From assembly GCA_913775215.1 (NCBI GenBank), contig CAJYKO010000042.1, positions 1-6,082 of the forward strand: a stretch of DNA of 6,082 bases. Direction: 5' to 3'. The stretch comes from an uncultured Devosia sp. (lineage in GTDB: Bacteria; Pseudomonadota; Alphaproteobacteria; Rhizobiales; Devosiaceae). The notes beneath the pieces are model-generated. The model saw only the letters and a list, made by a program, of their open reading frames with translations, was not told the DNA's origin and did no database searches. Numbering within the stretch: the first letter of the stretch is position 1; each line of letters opens with the position of its first letter. Shown here one piece after another: positions 1-6,082 of the stretch. Position numbers and translations under genes: made by a program.

Positions 1-15
1 GTGCTCTTCCGATCT
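1..15. other. Residual Illumina sequencing adapter (not genomic)
   Basis: The 15 bases GTGCTCTTCCGATCT are identical to the 3' end of the Illumina TruSeq-type adapter, which is the reverse complement of AGATCGGAAGAGCAC. They sit exactly at the window edge. The recognisable protein reading frame begins straight after them, so this is untrimmed adapter at a contig end. The last adapter base plus the next two genomic bases spell a TAA at 15-17 in the frame of the following gene. That stop is an artefact of the junction. Confidence 0.95.
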
Positions 16-1361
16 AAGACGGCCTCACCTATACATTCCACCTGCGCAACGCAAAGTGGTCCGATGGTGAGCCGGTCAAGGCGTCGGACTTCGTCTATGC
101 CTGGAAGCGCGTGCTCGATCCCAAATCGGGCGCTATGAATTCGCAGATGCTCTACCACATCGTCGGCGCCGAAGAGGCCTATGGCGGGGGCGACGCCAGC
201 GCGATCGCGATCTCGGCACCCGATGACAAGACGCTGACCTTCACGCTCAAGCAGCGCGTGCCCTATATGCTGCAGCTTCTCAACTACCCGACCTTCTATC
301 CCGTCCGCGAAGACGTCGTCTCGGCTGATCCCGAAGGCTGGACGCGAAATCCCGCGACCTTTATCGGCACCGGCCCCTTCCGCGTGACCGAATTCAATCA
401 GGGCGAATCCGTCGTCTTTGAAAAGAACCCCAATTATTATGACGCCGACGCCGTCAGCCTCGACAAGCTCACCTTCCGCCTGATCCCCGATCCAGCAACC
501 GCGCTCGCCGCTTTCGAAGCTGGCGATGTGGATGGCATCGAAGCTGTTCCGGCGCCGGAAATTCCGCGCCTTTCCGTCGAGTCCGACGGCTTCATGATCG
601 TTCCCGCTCTCGGCACCACCTATGCGTTCTTCAATCCGCACCAGGCGCCGCTCGACAATATTCATGTGCGCAAAGCGCTCTCGATGGCGATTGATCGCTC
701 GGAAATCATCGAATTCGTACTGCAGTCGGCCGATACCCCGGCTCTCGGCCTCGTGCCGCCGGGCATGAGCCTTGCCGGCGAAGATTTCACCGAAGGCCGC
801 GATACTTTTGGTCTTTCGGAAACCGCCGATGTCGAAGGCGCTCAGGCTGAACTGGCCGAGGCCGGTTTCCCCAATGGCGAAGGCTTCCCCAAGACCGTCT
901 TCGTCACCTATTCCTCCCCGCCGATCGAAAAGCTGCTCGAAGCTATCCAGCAGATGTGGAAGGAAAATCTCAATATTGACGTCGAGATCCAGGCATCCGA
1001 GTGGCAGGTCTATTACCCGGAAGTGCAGAAGGTCGAATACCAGATCGCCCAGATGGGCTGGGGCGCTGACTACCCGCATCCGATGACCTTCCTCGACAAC
1101 TTCGTCACCGGTAGCGCCAACAATCTGGCCAATTGGTCCAACCCCGACTACGACGCGGCGATCGAAGCCGCCAAGGCAACGGGCGATGAAGCGGAGTCGC
1201 GCGATGACATGCGCAAGGCCGAGGCCATTTTGATGAATGACCACATCATCCTGCCTCAATATCACCGCTACAATTACATGATGATGAGCCCCAAGGTGAC
1301 CGGGTTCTGGCGCTCGCCCCTCAACGTCCCCTACTTCCGCGACGCGGAAATCGCAGAGTAA
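16..1361 (+). CDS. Peptide ABC transporter substrate-binding protein, 5' truncated (OppA/DppA family, SBP_bac_5)
   Basis: This is the periplasmic solute-binding component of an oligopeptide/dipeptide-type ABC importer, which captures peptides and hands them to inner-membrane permeases. The frame is open from the first genomic codon (18) and gives at least 447 residues against roughly 500-540 for full-length members, so the signal peptide and some 60-90 N-terminal residues are missing. The GTG at 111 is an internal valine codon, not a start: the family signature lies upstream of it (DGLTYTFHLRNAKWSDG, then ASDFVYAWKRVLDP). Further hallmarks are GTGPFRVTEF (about 369-398) with NPNYYD, a VRKALSMAIDR helix (about 667-699), and QMGWGADYPHPMTFLDNF (about 1050-1103). 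The family assignment is secure; the substrate (oligopeptide, dipeptide or other) cannot be read from the sequence. No permease or ATPase gene follows, and a terminator closes the unit, so any partner genes would lie upstream or elsewhere. Confidence 0.95.
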
Positions 1362-1368
1362 GACCCTT

Positions 1369-1392
1369 GGCTCCCGCCTTCTGGCGGGAGCT
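1369..1392 (+). terminator. Hairpin terminator after the peptide-binding protein gene
   Basis: A perfect 9-bp GC-rich stem, GCTCCCGCC (1370-1378) pairing with GGCGGGAGC (1383-1391), encloses a TTCT loop, with one extra G-T pair possible at 1369/1392. It begins 8 bp after the stop codon. The downstream tract is only TTCCCCT, so the U-run is poor. Position and stem strength still support an intrinsic, or at least RNA-stabilising, 3' end for the transport gene. Confidence 0.75.
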
Positions 1393-1401
1393 TCCCCTAT
1401 C

Positions 1402-1551
1402 ACCGACAGCACCGAGATTGGCCCAGCTACGCCGCGTATTGACCGTCTGACCGAGCGATTGAAGGCGCTGCGTGGGCGCCTCGGTGAACTTGAGGAGATT
1501 AGCCGGCAGTTGGAAGCCGCGCCCGACGGGCAGATGTCAAACTGCCTATGA
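1402..1551 (+). pseudogene. Probable transposase remnant (IS1182-like), internal fragment only
   Basis: A 49-codon open stretch in frame with 1402 reads as a charged helical segment (RIDRLTERLKALRGRLGELE) followed by EAAPDGQMS and then runs into TGA at 1549. From memory, IS1182-type transposases carry an Arg/Leu/Glu-rich helix and an x-x-Q-V/M-S segment just before their TDPDAR motif. The fragment resembles that region and breaks off exactly where TDPDAR should follow. There is no start codon with a ribosome-binding site, no catalytic part and no recognisable terminal repeats, so it can only be a scar. The family identity is an inference; it could instead be a coiled-coil fragment of another gene. 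Confidence 0.4.
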
Positions 1552-1804
1552 TCGAAACCGGCCAACTGGCGGGAGAGGAACGACAATCCGCCTTGGACAA
1601 TTTCCTCCAATATGCGCACCAAGCTCCTACGGTGAGCTCATATGACAAACTCTGCCCCTGACACCTATGGCTCAGAGCTGCGTGCGCCGATGTGGAGCAC
1701 TCCATTCATATCCGTCATGTTCAGCGGAACCACGCAGATGCAATCTGCGCTTCTAGGGGGCAAGGTGCAGCAGAGCCGGTGCCGCGCATGGTTTGTACCT
1801 CGTC
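1552..1804. other. Intergenic stretch without a supportable gene
   Basis: I see no convincing gene here. A 37-codon frame (ATG 1548 to TGA 1659-1661) overlaps the stop of the transposase scar as ATGA, but it has no ribosome-binding site and no recognisable product. A 65-codon frame from 1642 has the odd composition of a chance frame. Base composition is closer to even GC/AT than in the flanking genes, which fits decayed or imported DNA. Any promoter of the downstream transporter gene should lie in this stretch, but I cannot point to clear -35/-10 boxes. Confidence 0.5.
1733..1749. repeat. Perfect 7-bp inverted repeat with 3-base spacer
   Basis: CGCAGAT (1733-1739) and ATCTGCG (1743-1749) form a perfect dyad around GCA, about 70-80 bp before the first possible start of the AI-2E transporter. 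No T-tract follows, so it does not look like a terminator. It could be a small regulator-binding dyad or chance; a single copy cannot decide. Confidence 0.35.
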
Positions 1805-1816
1805 ATGGAAGTCGTT

Positions 1817-1903
1817 ATGTCCCGATCCCGCATCCATAACATCTGCTTTGCTTTTCTCGTCGTCCTGATCAGCATCGCCTTGATCTGGCTCATTCTGCCC
1901 TAG
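1817..1903 (+). pseudogene. N-terminal fragment of the AI-2E transporter, ending in an in-frame amber codon
   Basis: In the same frame as the downstream transporter, ATG at 1817 is preceded by GGAAG (1807-1811) at 5-base spacing, the best ribosome-binding site in this area. A second in-frame ATG lies at 1805. The 28 codons encode MSRSRIHN followed by a hydrophobic helix (ICFAFLVVLISIALIWLILP), a typical first transmembrane segment with its positive charges on the cytoplasmic side. TAG follows at 1901-1903, and the frame then continues FSAILGAMILAILFNP, which reads straight on into the family's second hydrophobic stretch. The amber therefore interrupts one gene; it does not separate two. The lost residue was probably Tyr (TAC or TAT), as family members usually have an aromatic residue after this Pro. 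Confidence 0.8.
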
Positions 1904-1924
1904 TTCAGCGCCATCCTCGGGGCA

Positions 1925-2908
1925 ATGATCCTGGCAATCCTCTTCAATCCCCTGCAGCGGCGGCTGACGATCTGGCTCGGCGGGCGCCGCAGTCTGGCCG
2001 GAGTTTTGAGTGTGCTCACTTGCGTCTGCGTCGTCGTCATCCCTGCGAGCTTGGTCGTAGCATCGCTGTCGACAGAAGTGACGGCGCTCTATCGGCAGAT
2101 CCGTGATAGCAATTACAGCCTGACCACCGCAGTCACACAATTGCGGGCCATTCTCCCTGATTTTGCCAAAAGTGCGCTCGACAATCTCGACCTCAACAAT
2201 CTCGGCGAACTGCAGCAAAACCTGATGTCGGGGCTGTCGGCGGTCGCTCAGAATATTGCCAGCAGCGCCTTCGGCATAGGCCAAGGCGCCCTGCATTTCT
2301 TCGTCCTTATCGCCATCATGCTCTATGTGCTGTTTTTCCTTTTCAGGGATGGCAAATCCTTGCTGGCAAGCATCAGAAGGGCCGTACCGCTCGATCGGCG
2401 CCGCACGGACGAGATTGCCCGACGCTTCGTGTCCGTCGTCAAAGCCACGGTCCGCGGCAACCTTATCATCGCCATCATTCAGGGCGGTCTCGGCGGTTTG
2501 ACATTCTGGATCCTGGGGCTGGAAGCGCCACTCCTCTGGGGCGTGGTCATGGCAATTTTCTCGCTACTACCTGCGGTTGGCGCCAGTCTGGTATGGGCCC
2601 CCTTCGCCGTCTATCTTGGCCTCTCGGGCGAGATAACCAAGGCGATAATCCTGACCCTGATCGGATCAGTGGTCATCGGCATGATTGATAACCTGCTTCG
2701 TCCGCTGCTGGTCGGCAGGGAAACCAGCATGCCTGACTATGTCATCCTGATCTCGACGCTAGGCGGCCTATCGATCATGGGGCTTAATGGCTTTGTGCTC
2801 GGCCCGCTGATCGCTGCGCTCTTCATTGCCATATGGGCCCAAGTCGCCGAAGACCTTGAGGACGATAGAGCGCCGAAGCGGATCGACCAAGATTCGACGC
2901 CCAGTTGA
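1925..2908 (+). CDS. AI-2E family transporter (PF01594), main body; 5' end cut off by amber codon
   Basis: This is a polytopic inner-membrane protein of the AI-2E exporter superfamily. Members include TqsA, linked to autoinducer-2 export, and various proposed transporters; the substrate here is unknown. The 327 residues from ATG 1925 include hydrophobic spans near 25-46, 122-141, 179-200, 203-235, 238-256 and 272-305, with a long polar segment (50-115) between the first two, as is usual. Family hallmarks are APLLWGVVMAIFSLLPAVGA (201-220), DNLLRPLLVGRETSMPDYV (255-273) and GGLSIMGLNGFVLGPLIAAL (280-299). With the upstream fragment the product would be about 363 residues, the usual size. From 1925 alone it lacks the first membrane helix. 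ATG 1925 has only GGGG two bases upstream, a poor initiation site, so functional reinitiation is doubtful. The gene is either a recent pseudogene, a base-call error, or reads through. Confidence 0.9.
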   Translation: MILAILFNPLQRRLTIWLGGRRSLAGVLSVLTCVCVVVIPASLVVASLSTEVTALYRQIRDSNYSLTTAVTQLRAILPDFAKSALDNLDLNNLGELQQNLMSGLSAVAQNIASSAFGIGQGALHFFVLIAIMLYVLFFLFRDGKSLLASIRRAVPLDRRRTDEIARRFVSVVKATVRGNLIIAIIQGGLGGLTFWILGLEAPLLWGVVMAIFSLLPAVGASLVWAPFAVYLGLSGEITKAIILTLIGSVVIGMIDNLLRPLLVGRETSMPDYVILISTLGGLSIMGLNGFVLGPLIAALFIAIWAQVAEDLEDDRAPKRIDQDSTPS

Positions 2909-3037
2909 TTTCAAGCCGGGTGCACCACCTCCGACACAACTCGCCCGATACCAGCCGTCCCCGGCAATTCCCCACAAGGGCAATCAAGACCTGCAGCGCA
3001 GCGGAGATCATAAGCACCCCTTTAATGCCAAGCCAAC

Positions 3038-3190
3038 CTATCTTGCTTGATGCTGTCTGTCCTCGATTGTACGCAGATCAAAGAACGTCAAAAATCGCTT
3101 CGTTCGACGTCGCATATTCTCGGCCCTGGAAATGTCTGGATCATCAGCAAATAGCTTGGCCGCTGCGGTTGCCAGGTGAGTGAAAGACAT
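3038..3190 (-). CDS. Possible small hypothetical protein, 50 residues
   Basis: An uninterrupted minus-strand frame starts at ATG 3190-3188 (alternative ATG at 3196-3194) and ends in TAG. The product starts MSFTHLATAAAKLFADDPD and continues with a basic amphipathic region (ENMRRRTKRFLTFFDLRTIE), ending DRQHQAR. The balanced composition, with an acidic turn followed by an Arg-rich helix, looks more protein-like than the other small frames nearby, and the end faintly recalls short Arg-rich DUF1127-like proteins of alphaproteobacteria. Against it are the lack of a clear ribosome-binding site, mixed third-position GC, and a start only 4 bp from the divergent gene at 3195, so that gene's leader would be antisense to it. 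I do not recognise a function. Confidence 0.3.
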   Translation of the reverse strand: MSFTHLATAAAKLFADDPDISRAENMRRRTKRFLTFFDLRTIEDRQHQAR

Positions 3191-3194
3191 CGGC

Positions 3195-3788
3195 ATGACG
3201 GAACCCGATAAGGCTAAAGCCTCTGGAAAATGGCGCACCAGATTTCTCGCCGCGGTCGGCGGGATAACGGCCGCGCTGCTCTCGCTCGGCTATTCGGTGT
3301 CCAAGCAAAACGCGACCGACACCGTGCCTAAAGTGGGAGTCTCAACGCTCATCGATGCAGGCCGCTGGAATGTTTCGATCCTCAAAGCCAGTTCTGGCCC
3401 GGATTTACCAACTGGGCTCTCCGTCTCGCCTGGGCTAAAGGCAATCGTCGTCGAAATGCTCTTGGAAAACATCTCCTCCGAGAGCTCCAATCTTTATGGC
3501 GACCTCGTCATGCTCTCCAATTTTCCCGATACGCAGAAGCCTCACTATTATCTCCTCAGGGACCGCTCGATCCTCTGGGACCTGCAGCCACGCATGCCGG
3601 AGGCGGTCGCCGCGGTCTGGGAAGTCCCGGCTGACCTTGAACTCCCGCCTGTGTTGGAGGTTCGTGTGCAAGGCGTGCAGTTCAAGCCTCGGGATAACCT
3701 CTATGCGGCACCCGGCTGGTTTCCGCACGGCGATGTGGCTCAGGTCTCTCTTCCTCTATCTGCATCTGAGCCCGGGAATGCACGGTGA
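3195..3788 (+). CDS. Membrane-anchored hypothetical protein, DUF4352/Ig-like pattern (first of three paralogues)
   Basis: I do not recognise a named family. The 197-residue product has a basic N-terminus (KASGKWRTR), one hydrophobic helix (about 17-35) and then an exported domain rich in beta strands. Strand-like segments are GRWNVSILKA (56-65), LKAIVVEMLLENIS (81-94) and VWEVPADLELPPVLEVRVQG (141-160). The order, a short opening strand, a V-V-x-x-x-L strand, then E-V-P followed by a closing strand, resembles DUF4352 (PF11611), an Ig-like domain found in secreted or anchored proteins. ATG 3195 is chosen over GTG 3180 because GTG 3180 has its only purine-rich site (AGGTGA) abutting it, whereas GAAAG (3182-3186) sits 8 bases before ATG 3195. 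The stop overlaps the next start by one base, so the genes form an operon. No catalytic motif or cysteine pair is visible. Confidence 0.75.
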   Translation: MTEPDKAKASGKWRTRFLAAVGGITAALLSLGYSVSKQNATDTVPKVGVSTLIDAGRWNVSILKASSGPDLPTGLSVSPGLKAIVVEMLLENISSESSNLYGDLVMLSNFPDTQKPHYYLLRDRSILWDLQPRMPEAVAAVWEVPADLELPPVLEVRVQGVQFKPRDNLYAAPGWFPHGDVAQVSLPLSASEPGNAR

Positions 3789-4348
3789 TGCGGCACGTTA
3801 TGAGGATTCTCGCTATAGTCTTTGCGGCCCTGGTGCTTGCTGCGCTTCAAAGCACGACGCCTCCCTATGCCATGCTAACAGGGCCGATCAGGACCGCGGG
3901 ACATCAGTCCGACACCGTTGCCAGCGCAACCCTTTCCCTTGCGATCGAAGATATCTCCAACGCTCGCACTATTGAATATGAGCATTTTGGCAAGGCCATG
4001 AAACTCGAGACCTCGGGCGTCTGGGTGGTCATCGACGCGCGGCTGCAGGCCTTCCGCCAGACGATGCCCATCCGCGCGGCGACCCTCGTCGGGGCATCGG
4101 GCCGCTGCTATCGCCAATCCGAGCGCGCTGCTGGGGCACCCGATAGCCTTGCGGCTAAAACGCTGCAGCCGGGCTTACCGACCACCGGTATTTTCATTTT
4201 CGAGCTTCCCGAAGACGAAACCACCGACATGACGCTGGTGGTTTCCGAGCAATATGACCCGCAGTTGCAGGATGAGGTTTCGGTCAAGCTCGATCCCCTT
4301 GTCGCCGCTCCACAAGACCAGCTAGACCTTGGCCTGAATGGCGATTGA
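3788..4348 (+). CDS. Secreted or membrane-anchored hypothetical protein, DUF4352-like (second of three paralogues)
   Basis: The 186-residue product has an N-terminal signal-like segment (MRHVMR, then ILAIVFAALVLAAL at 7-20). It may be a signal peptide or an uncleaved anchor; no clear A-x-A cleavage site is seen. The remainder matches the DUF4352 layout best of the three: TLSLAIEDISNA (48-59), GVWVVIDARLQAFRQT (77-92) and LQPGLPTTGIFIFELPED (126-143) followed by MTLVVSEQ. The combination of a P-G turn, a hydrophobic strand, F-E-x-P and a final V-V strand is characteristic of that Ig-like domain. One cysteine (107) is present. ATG 3788 shares its A with the upstream TGA (TGATG) and has GGGAA (3774-3778) at 9-base spacing, hence this start over GTG 3785 or ATG 3800. 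Translational coupling is likely. Function is unknown; ligand or protein binding at the envelope is inference. Confidence 0.78.
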   Translation: MRHVMRILAIVFAALVLAALQSTTPPYAMLTGPIRTAGHQSDTVASATLSLAIEDISNARTIEYEHFGKAMKLETSGVWVVIDARLQAFRQTMPIRAATLVGASGRCYRQSERAAGAPDSLAAKTLQPGLPTTGIFIFELPEDETTDMTLVVSEQYDPQLQDEVSVKLDPLVAAPQDQLDLGLNGD

Positions 4349-4916
4349 TCGAGAACACAAAAAGCGCTTATTTGCCCTTGCGAGCCTTCCGGTTCTGGTC
4401 GTTGTGGCCGTGCTGATCAATGCCGCACGCAATATTGACGACTATCGCCATCGTATCGAAGCTGACATCAGCAAGAGCGACGCCGCGCTCGACTATGCCG
4501 GAGCAACCTGGAGCCTCAGCCAGATCCGGCTGATCGGCGATGGTCGTGATACCGAAGTCCGCTTTCCCGGAGAAATGCGTCTCATCATCGTTCGGCTTTC
4601 GGCTACGGCCATAGAGCAGATCGGCGAAGGCTGGGGCCAGTGCGAGGTCGGCCTCGTCGATGGAACCGGCCGCCGCTGGCTTCCTCTTGACGTCGTTCTG
4701 TCCCACGACATCAGCCGCGATCTTGCTCCCGCTGATGAGCCGCTCGATGGCTGCGGTATCACCTCTCTCAATCCGCCGGCGCCGGGCGCAACGACGATAG
4801 TTGAAGAAAAGTTCGTCGTGCCGGAGAGCGCCGTGGCGTCTCTCTCCCTCAGGCTCAGCGTCGGCCCACTGCGCCCCGCTGCCATCGCCTTTCCGCTTGG
4901 TCTTGATCACAGCTAA
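4338..4916 (+). CDS. Membrane-anchored hypothetical protein, DUF4352-like (third of three paralogues)
   Basis: The 192-residue product begins with a basic stretch (DREHKKR) and one hydrophobic helix (about 11-28), giving an N-in anchor, then an exported beta-rich domain. Segments correspond in order to the two genes before it: ATWSLSQIRLI (56-66), MRLIIVRLSATAIEQI (80-95), and EEKFVVPESAVASLSLRLSV (156-175) preceded by a P-x-P-G turn. Cysteines at 102 and 139 could form a disulfide in the periplasm. Its start overlaps the preceding gene by 11 bp, and no strong ribosome-binding site is seen, so translation probably depends on coupling. A 193-codon frame on the opposite strand across the same bases lacks such features and is a shadow. 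It ends 8 bp from the stop of a convergent membrane-protein gene. Function is unknown. Confidence 0.75.
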   Translation: MAIDREHKKRLFALASLPVLVVVAVLINAARNIDDYRHRIEADISKSDAALDYAGATWSLSQIRLIGDGRDTEVRFPGEMRLIIVRLSATAIEQIGEGWGQCEVGLVDGTGRRWLPLDVVLSHDISRDLAPADEPLDGCGITSLNPPAPGATTIVEEKFVVPESAVASLSLRLSVGPLRPAAIAFPLGLDHS

Positions 4917-4924
4917 CCAGCGCT

Positions 4925-6082
4925 TCAGCCCTGCTGCCGGCCGCGCCATCGCCTCCCTTGCGCGAAGCCGACTTCAAGCGTCGCGGCAAGCAGGCAAATC
5001 TTGATCGGCGTCACCAAAAGGCCCTCGCCGGGATCGCTCGGCGTACCGATGAAAGGCGAAATGACCTGCGCGATGATTTGCCAAAGCGGCAGATCATGCG
5101 GACCGATGATCTGGGTCAGCCCATACCATGTCCAAGCCGAAAACCAGTCCAGCATTCGATAGCCAAGGATCGCCACCACAACCAGCACGACGCCCGACTT
5201 CAGGGTCAGGCCGATACCTTCGGCAAGCGCTTGATAGCGCTTGATCGTGCCCGCACCAAACTGGGAAATGAAATCCCGCACCGGCTTAGGCAAGCCCTTC
5301 CAGCGCGACACAATCCGAGAAAACCGCGCATCGTCGACCGCTGCATTGGCGTTGACGTCATAGCCGTAGACAAGGGCGGCAATGGTCAGCCACACCACGG
5401 GATAAAGACCGTAAAAGAAAAGGCTCGTCAGACGCAGCCCCGGCGGCGGGGATGCAAATTCGGGAGGAAGCGGCACAGCCGATTGCGCAACCGCATCCCT
5501 CACCGGCGATAGAGCACCAAGAAACGAACCGATCACGTCGGCGATCTGCATGAGCCAGGCGGCGATATCGCTCTGCCAGATCGACAAGGCAAAGATCGCG
5601 ATGAAGGCCCAATTCGCTTCGCAGAGCACGGTCAGCACCGGCCAGATCCAGGCCCGCGACCGCTTGTGCATGGCCTTTGCAAACCTGCGCACGGCCCAGG
5701 CGATCACGATGGGCACGGTCAGCCAAGCACCGCCGGTCACCGCCAACAAACTTTTCTCTTCGCCGGCCAGAAAGAGACTGAAGGCAAGGCGCGAATAGTC
5801 CCTGAGCGTATCGCCCAGAAAGCCCCAGGCGGCATAAAAGGCAAAGAAGGGAACGAGCGTCAGGGTGAGAACGCTGACAAAATCATGCGATTTCGGCTCG
5901 CTCGGAGCATCATCGGCCCCGGTGCTCTCCGCTATCCGAGCGGCGTTTTCGAGGGCAGGCATTCCCGGACGCACCGTTTCAAACAGTGCAACGATAATGA
6001 TCAGCTTGAGCAAGACCACAAGTGCGAGAACAGAGAGCCCGGCCAGCGAATTCCATCGGCCCAGCGCGGCCGCAAATTCATT
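4925..6082 (-). CDS. Polytopic membrane protein of unknown function, 5' end beyond the window
   Basis: I do not recognise the family. The frame is open to the window edge, giving at least 385 residues; the GTG at 6019 lies inside the first membrane helix and is not the start. Counting from the edge codon, hydrophobic spans lie near 12-34, 68-90, 112-131, 144-168, 218-241, 295-316 and 354-373, with shorter amphipathic stretches at 173-191 and 331-345. A long basic loop (about 242-293, with RFSRIVSRWKGLPKPVRDF and IKRYQALAEG) and the basic tail (GRRWRGRQQG) are probably cytoplasmic. The periplasmic side would include the Pro-rich loop LPPEFASPPPG. No transporter, kinase or protease signature is visible. 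It converges on the three Ig-like genes with an 8-bp gap, so the two units share a termination region; a functional link is possible but unproven. Confidence 0.85.
   Translation of the reverse strand, partial: NEFAAALGRWNSLAGLSVLALVVLLKLIIIVALFETVRPGMPALENAARIAESTGADDAPSEPKSHDFVSVLTLTLVPFFAFYAAWGFLGDTLRDYSRLAFSLFLAGEEKSLLAVTGGAWLTVPIVIAWAVRRFAKAMHKRSRAWIWPVLTVLCEANWAFIAIFALSIWQSDIAAWLMQIADVIGSFLGALSPVRDAVAQSAVPLPPEFASPPPGLRLTSLFFYGLYPVVWLTIAALVYGYDVNANAAVDDARFSRIVSRWKGLPKPVRDFISQFGAGTIKRYQALAEGIGLTLKSGVVLVVVAILGYRMLDWFSAWTWYGLTQIIGPHDLPLWQIIAQVISPFIGTPSDPGEGLLVTPIKICLLAATLEVGFAQGRRWRGRQQG

Noticed and set aside
111..1361. GTG 111 as the start of the peptide-binding protein
   Set aside because: The family signature (DGLTYTFHLR, AKWSDG, DFVYAWKR) is encoded in frame upstream, at 18-110. 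The only upstream stop is made by the adapter junction.
1548..1661. 37-codon frame starting MIETGQLAGEERQ, overlapping the stop of the transposase scar as ATGA
   Set aside because: It has no ribosome-binding site, no recognisable product and lies in DNA that looks decayed. The overlap is probably coincidence.
1721..2296. 191-codon minus-strand frame opposite the AI-2E gene
   Set aside because: It has an Asp/Gln/His-rich shadow composition and lies antisense to clear family motifs on the plus strand.
2823..3017. Minus-strand frame with a hydrophobic stretch (VLMISAALQVLIALVG)
   Set aside because: It could pass for a single-helix peptide, but it runs into the end of the AI-2E gene, has an odd Arg/Cys/Trp-rich tail and shows no ribosome-binding site.
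3043..3071. Promoter-like pair TTGCTT and ATTGTA, 17 bases apart, before the Ig-like operon
   Set aside because: The match to consensus is weak, and such pairs are frequent by chance in this gap.
4368..4949. 193-codon minus-strand frame opposite the third Ig-like gene
   Set aside because: It is Arg/Ala-rich without domain features. The plus-strand gene has an anchor helix, the shared motif order and overlap with its upstream neighbour.
6054..6082. GCGGCCGC and a nearby GAATTC at the right edge, considered as cloning-vector sequence
   Set aside because: Both sites lie within the continuous reading frame of the membrane protein (NEFAAALGRWNSLAG), and the GC-rich octamer is expected in this genome. 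No adapter match is seen at this end.

Overview
The window looks like one end of a draft contig from an alphaproteobacterium. A Hyphomicrobiales member, for example something close to Devosia, is my best guess, based on moderately high GC, codon choice and protein style; no marker gene settles it. The first 15 bases are not genomic: they equal the 3' end of an Illumina TruSeq-type adapter, so the left edge is a read end. The right edge cuts through an open gene.

Layout, left to right. (1) A 5'-truncated gene for a periplasmic peptide-binding protein of an ABC importer (OppA/DppA family), closed by a clean hairpin terminator. (2) About 440 bp with no intact gene. It holds a coding scar that resembles an IS1182-type transposase, a short perfect inverted repeat and otherwise unassigned DNA. 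(3) An AI-2E family (PF01594) membrane transporter whose first transmembrane segment is separated from the rest by an in-frame amber codon, so it is probably a pseudogene or a sequencing error. (4) A roughly 290-bp gap with one possible small minus-strand gene. (5) Three overlapping, same-strand genes of nearly equal size (197, 186 and 192 residues). Each has one N-terminal hydrophobic segment followed by a beta-rich exported domain. They share a pattern resembling the DUF4352 / immunoglobulin-like fold and look like diverged tandem paralogues. (6) Convergent to them, 8 bp away, a polytopic membrane protein of unknown function that runs off the right edge.

The left half is ordinary transport plus signs of decay (transposase scar, nonsense codon). 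The right half, three translationally linked membrane-anchored Ig-like proteins next to an unrecognised multi-spanning membrane protein, is the part most likely to be undescribed. An envelope role is an inference from topology only; nothing in the sequence shows a catalytic activity.
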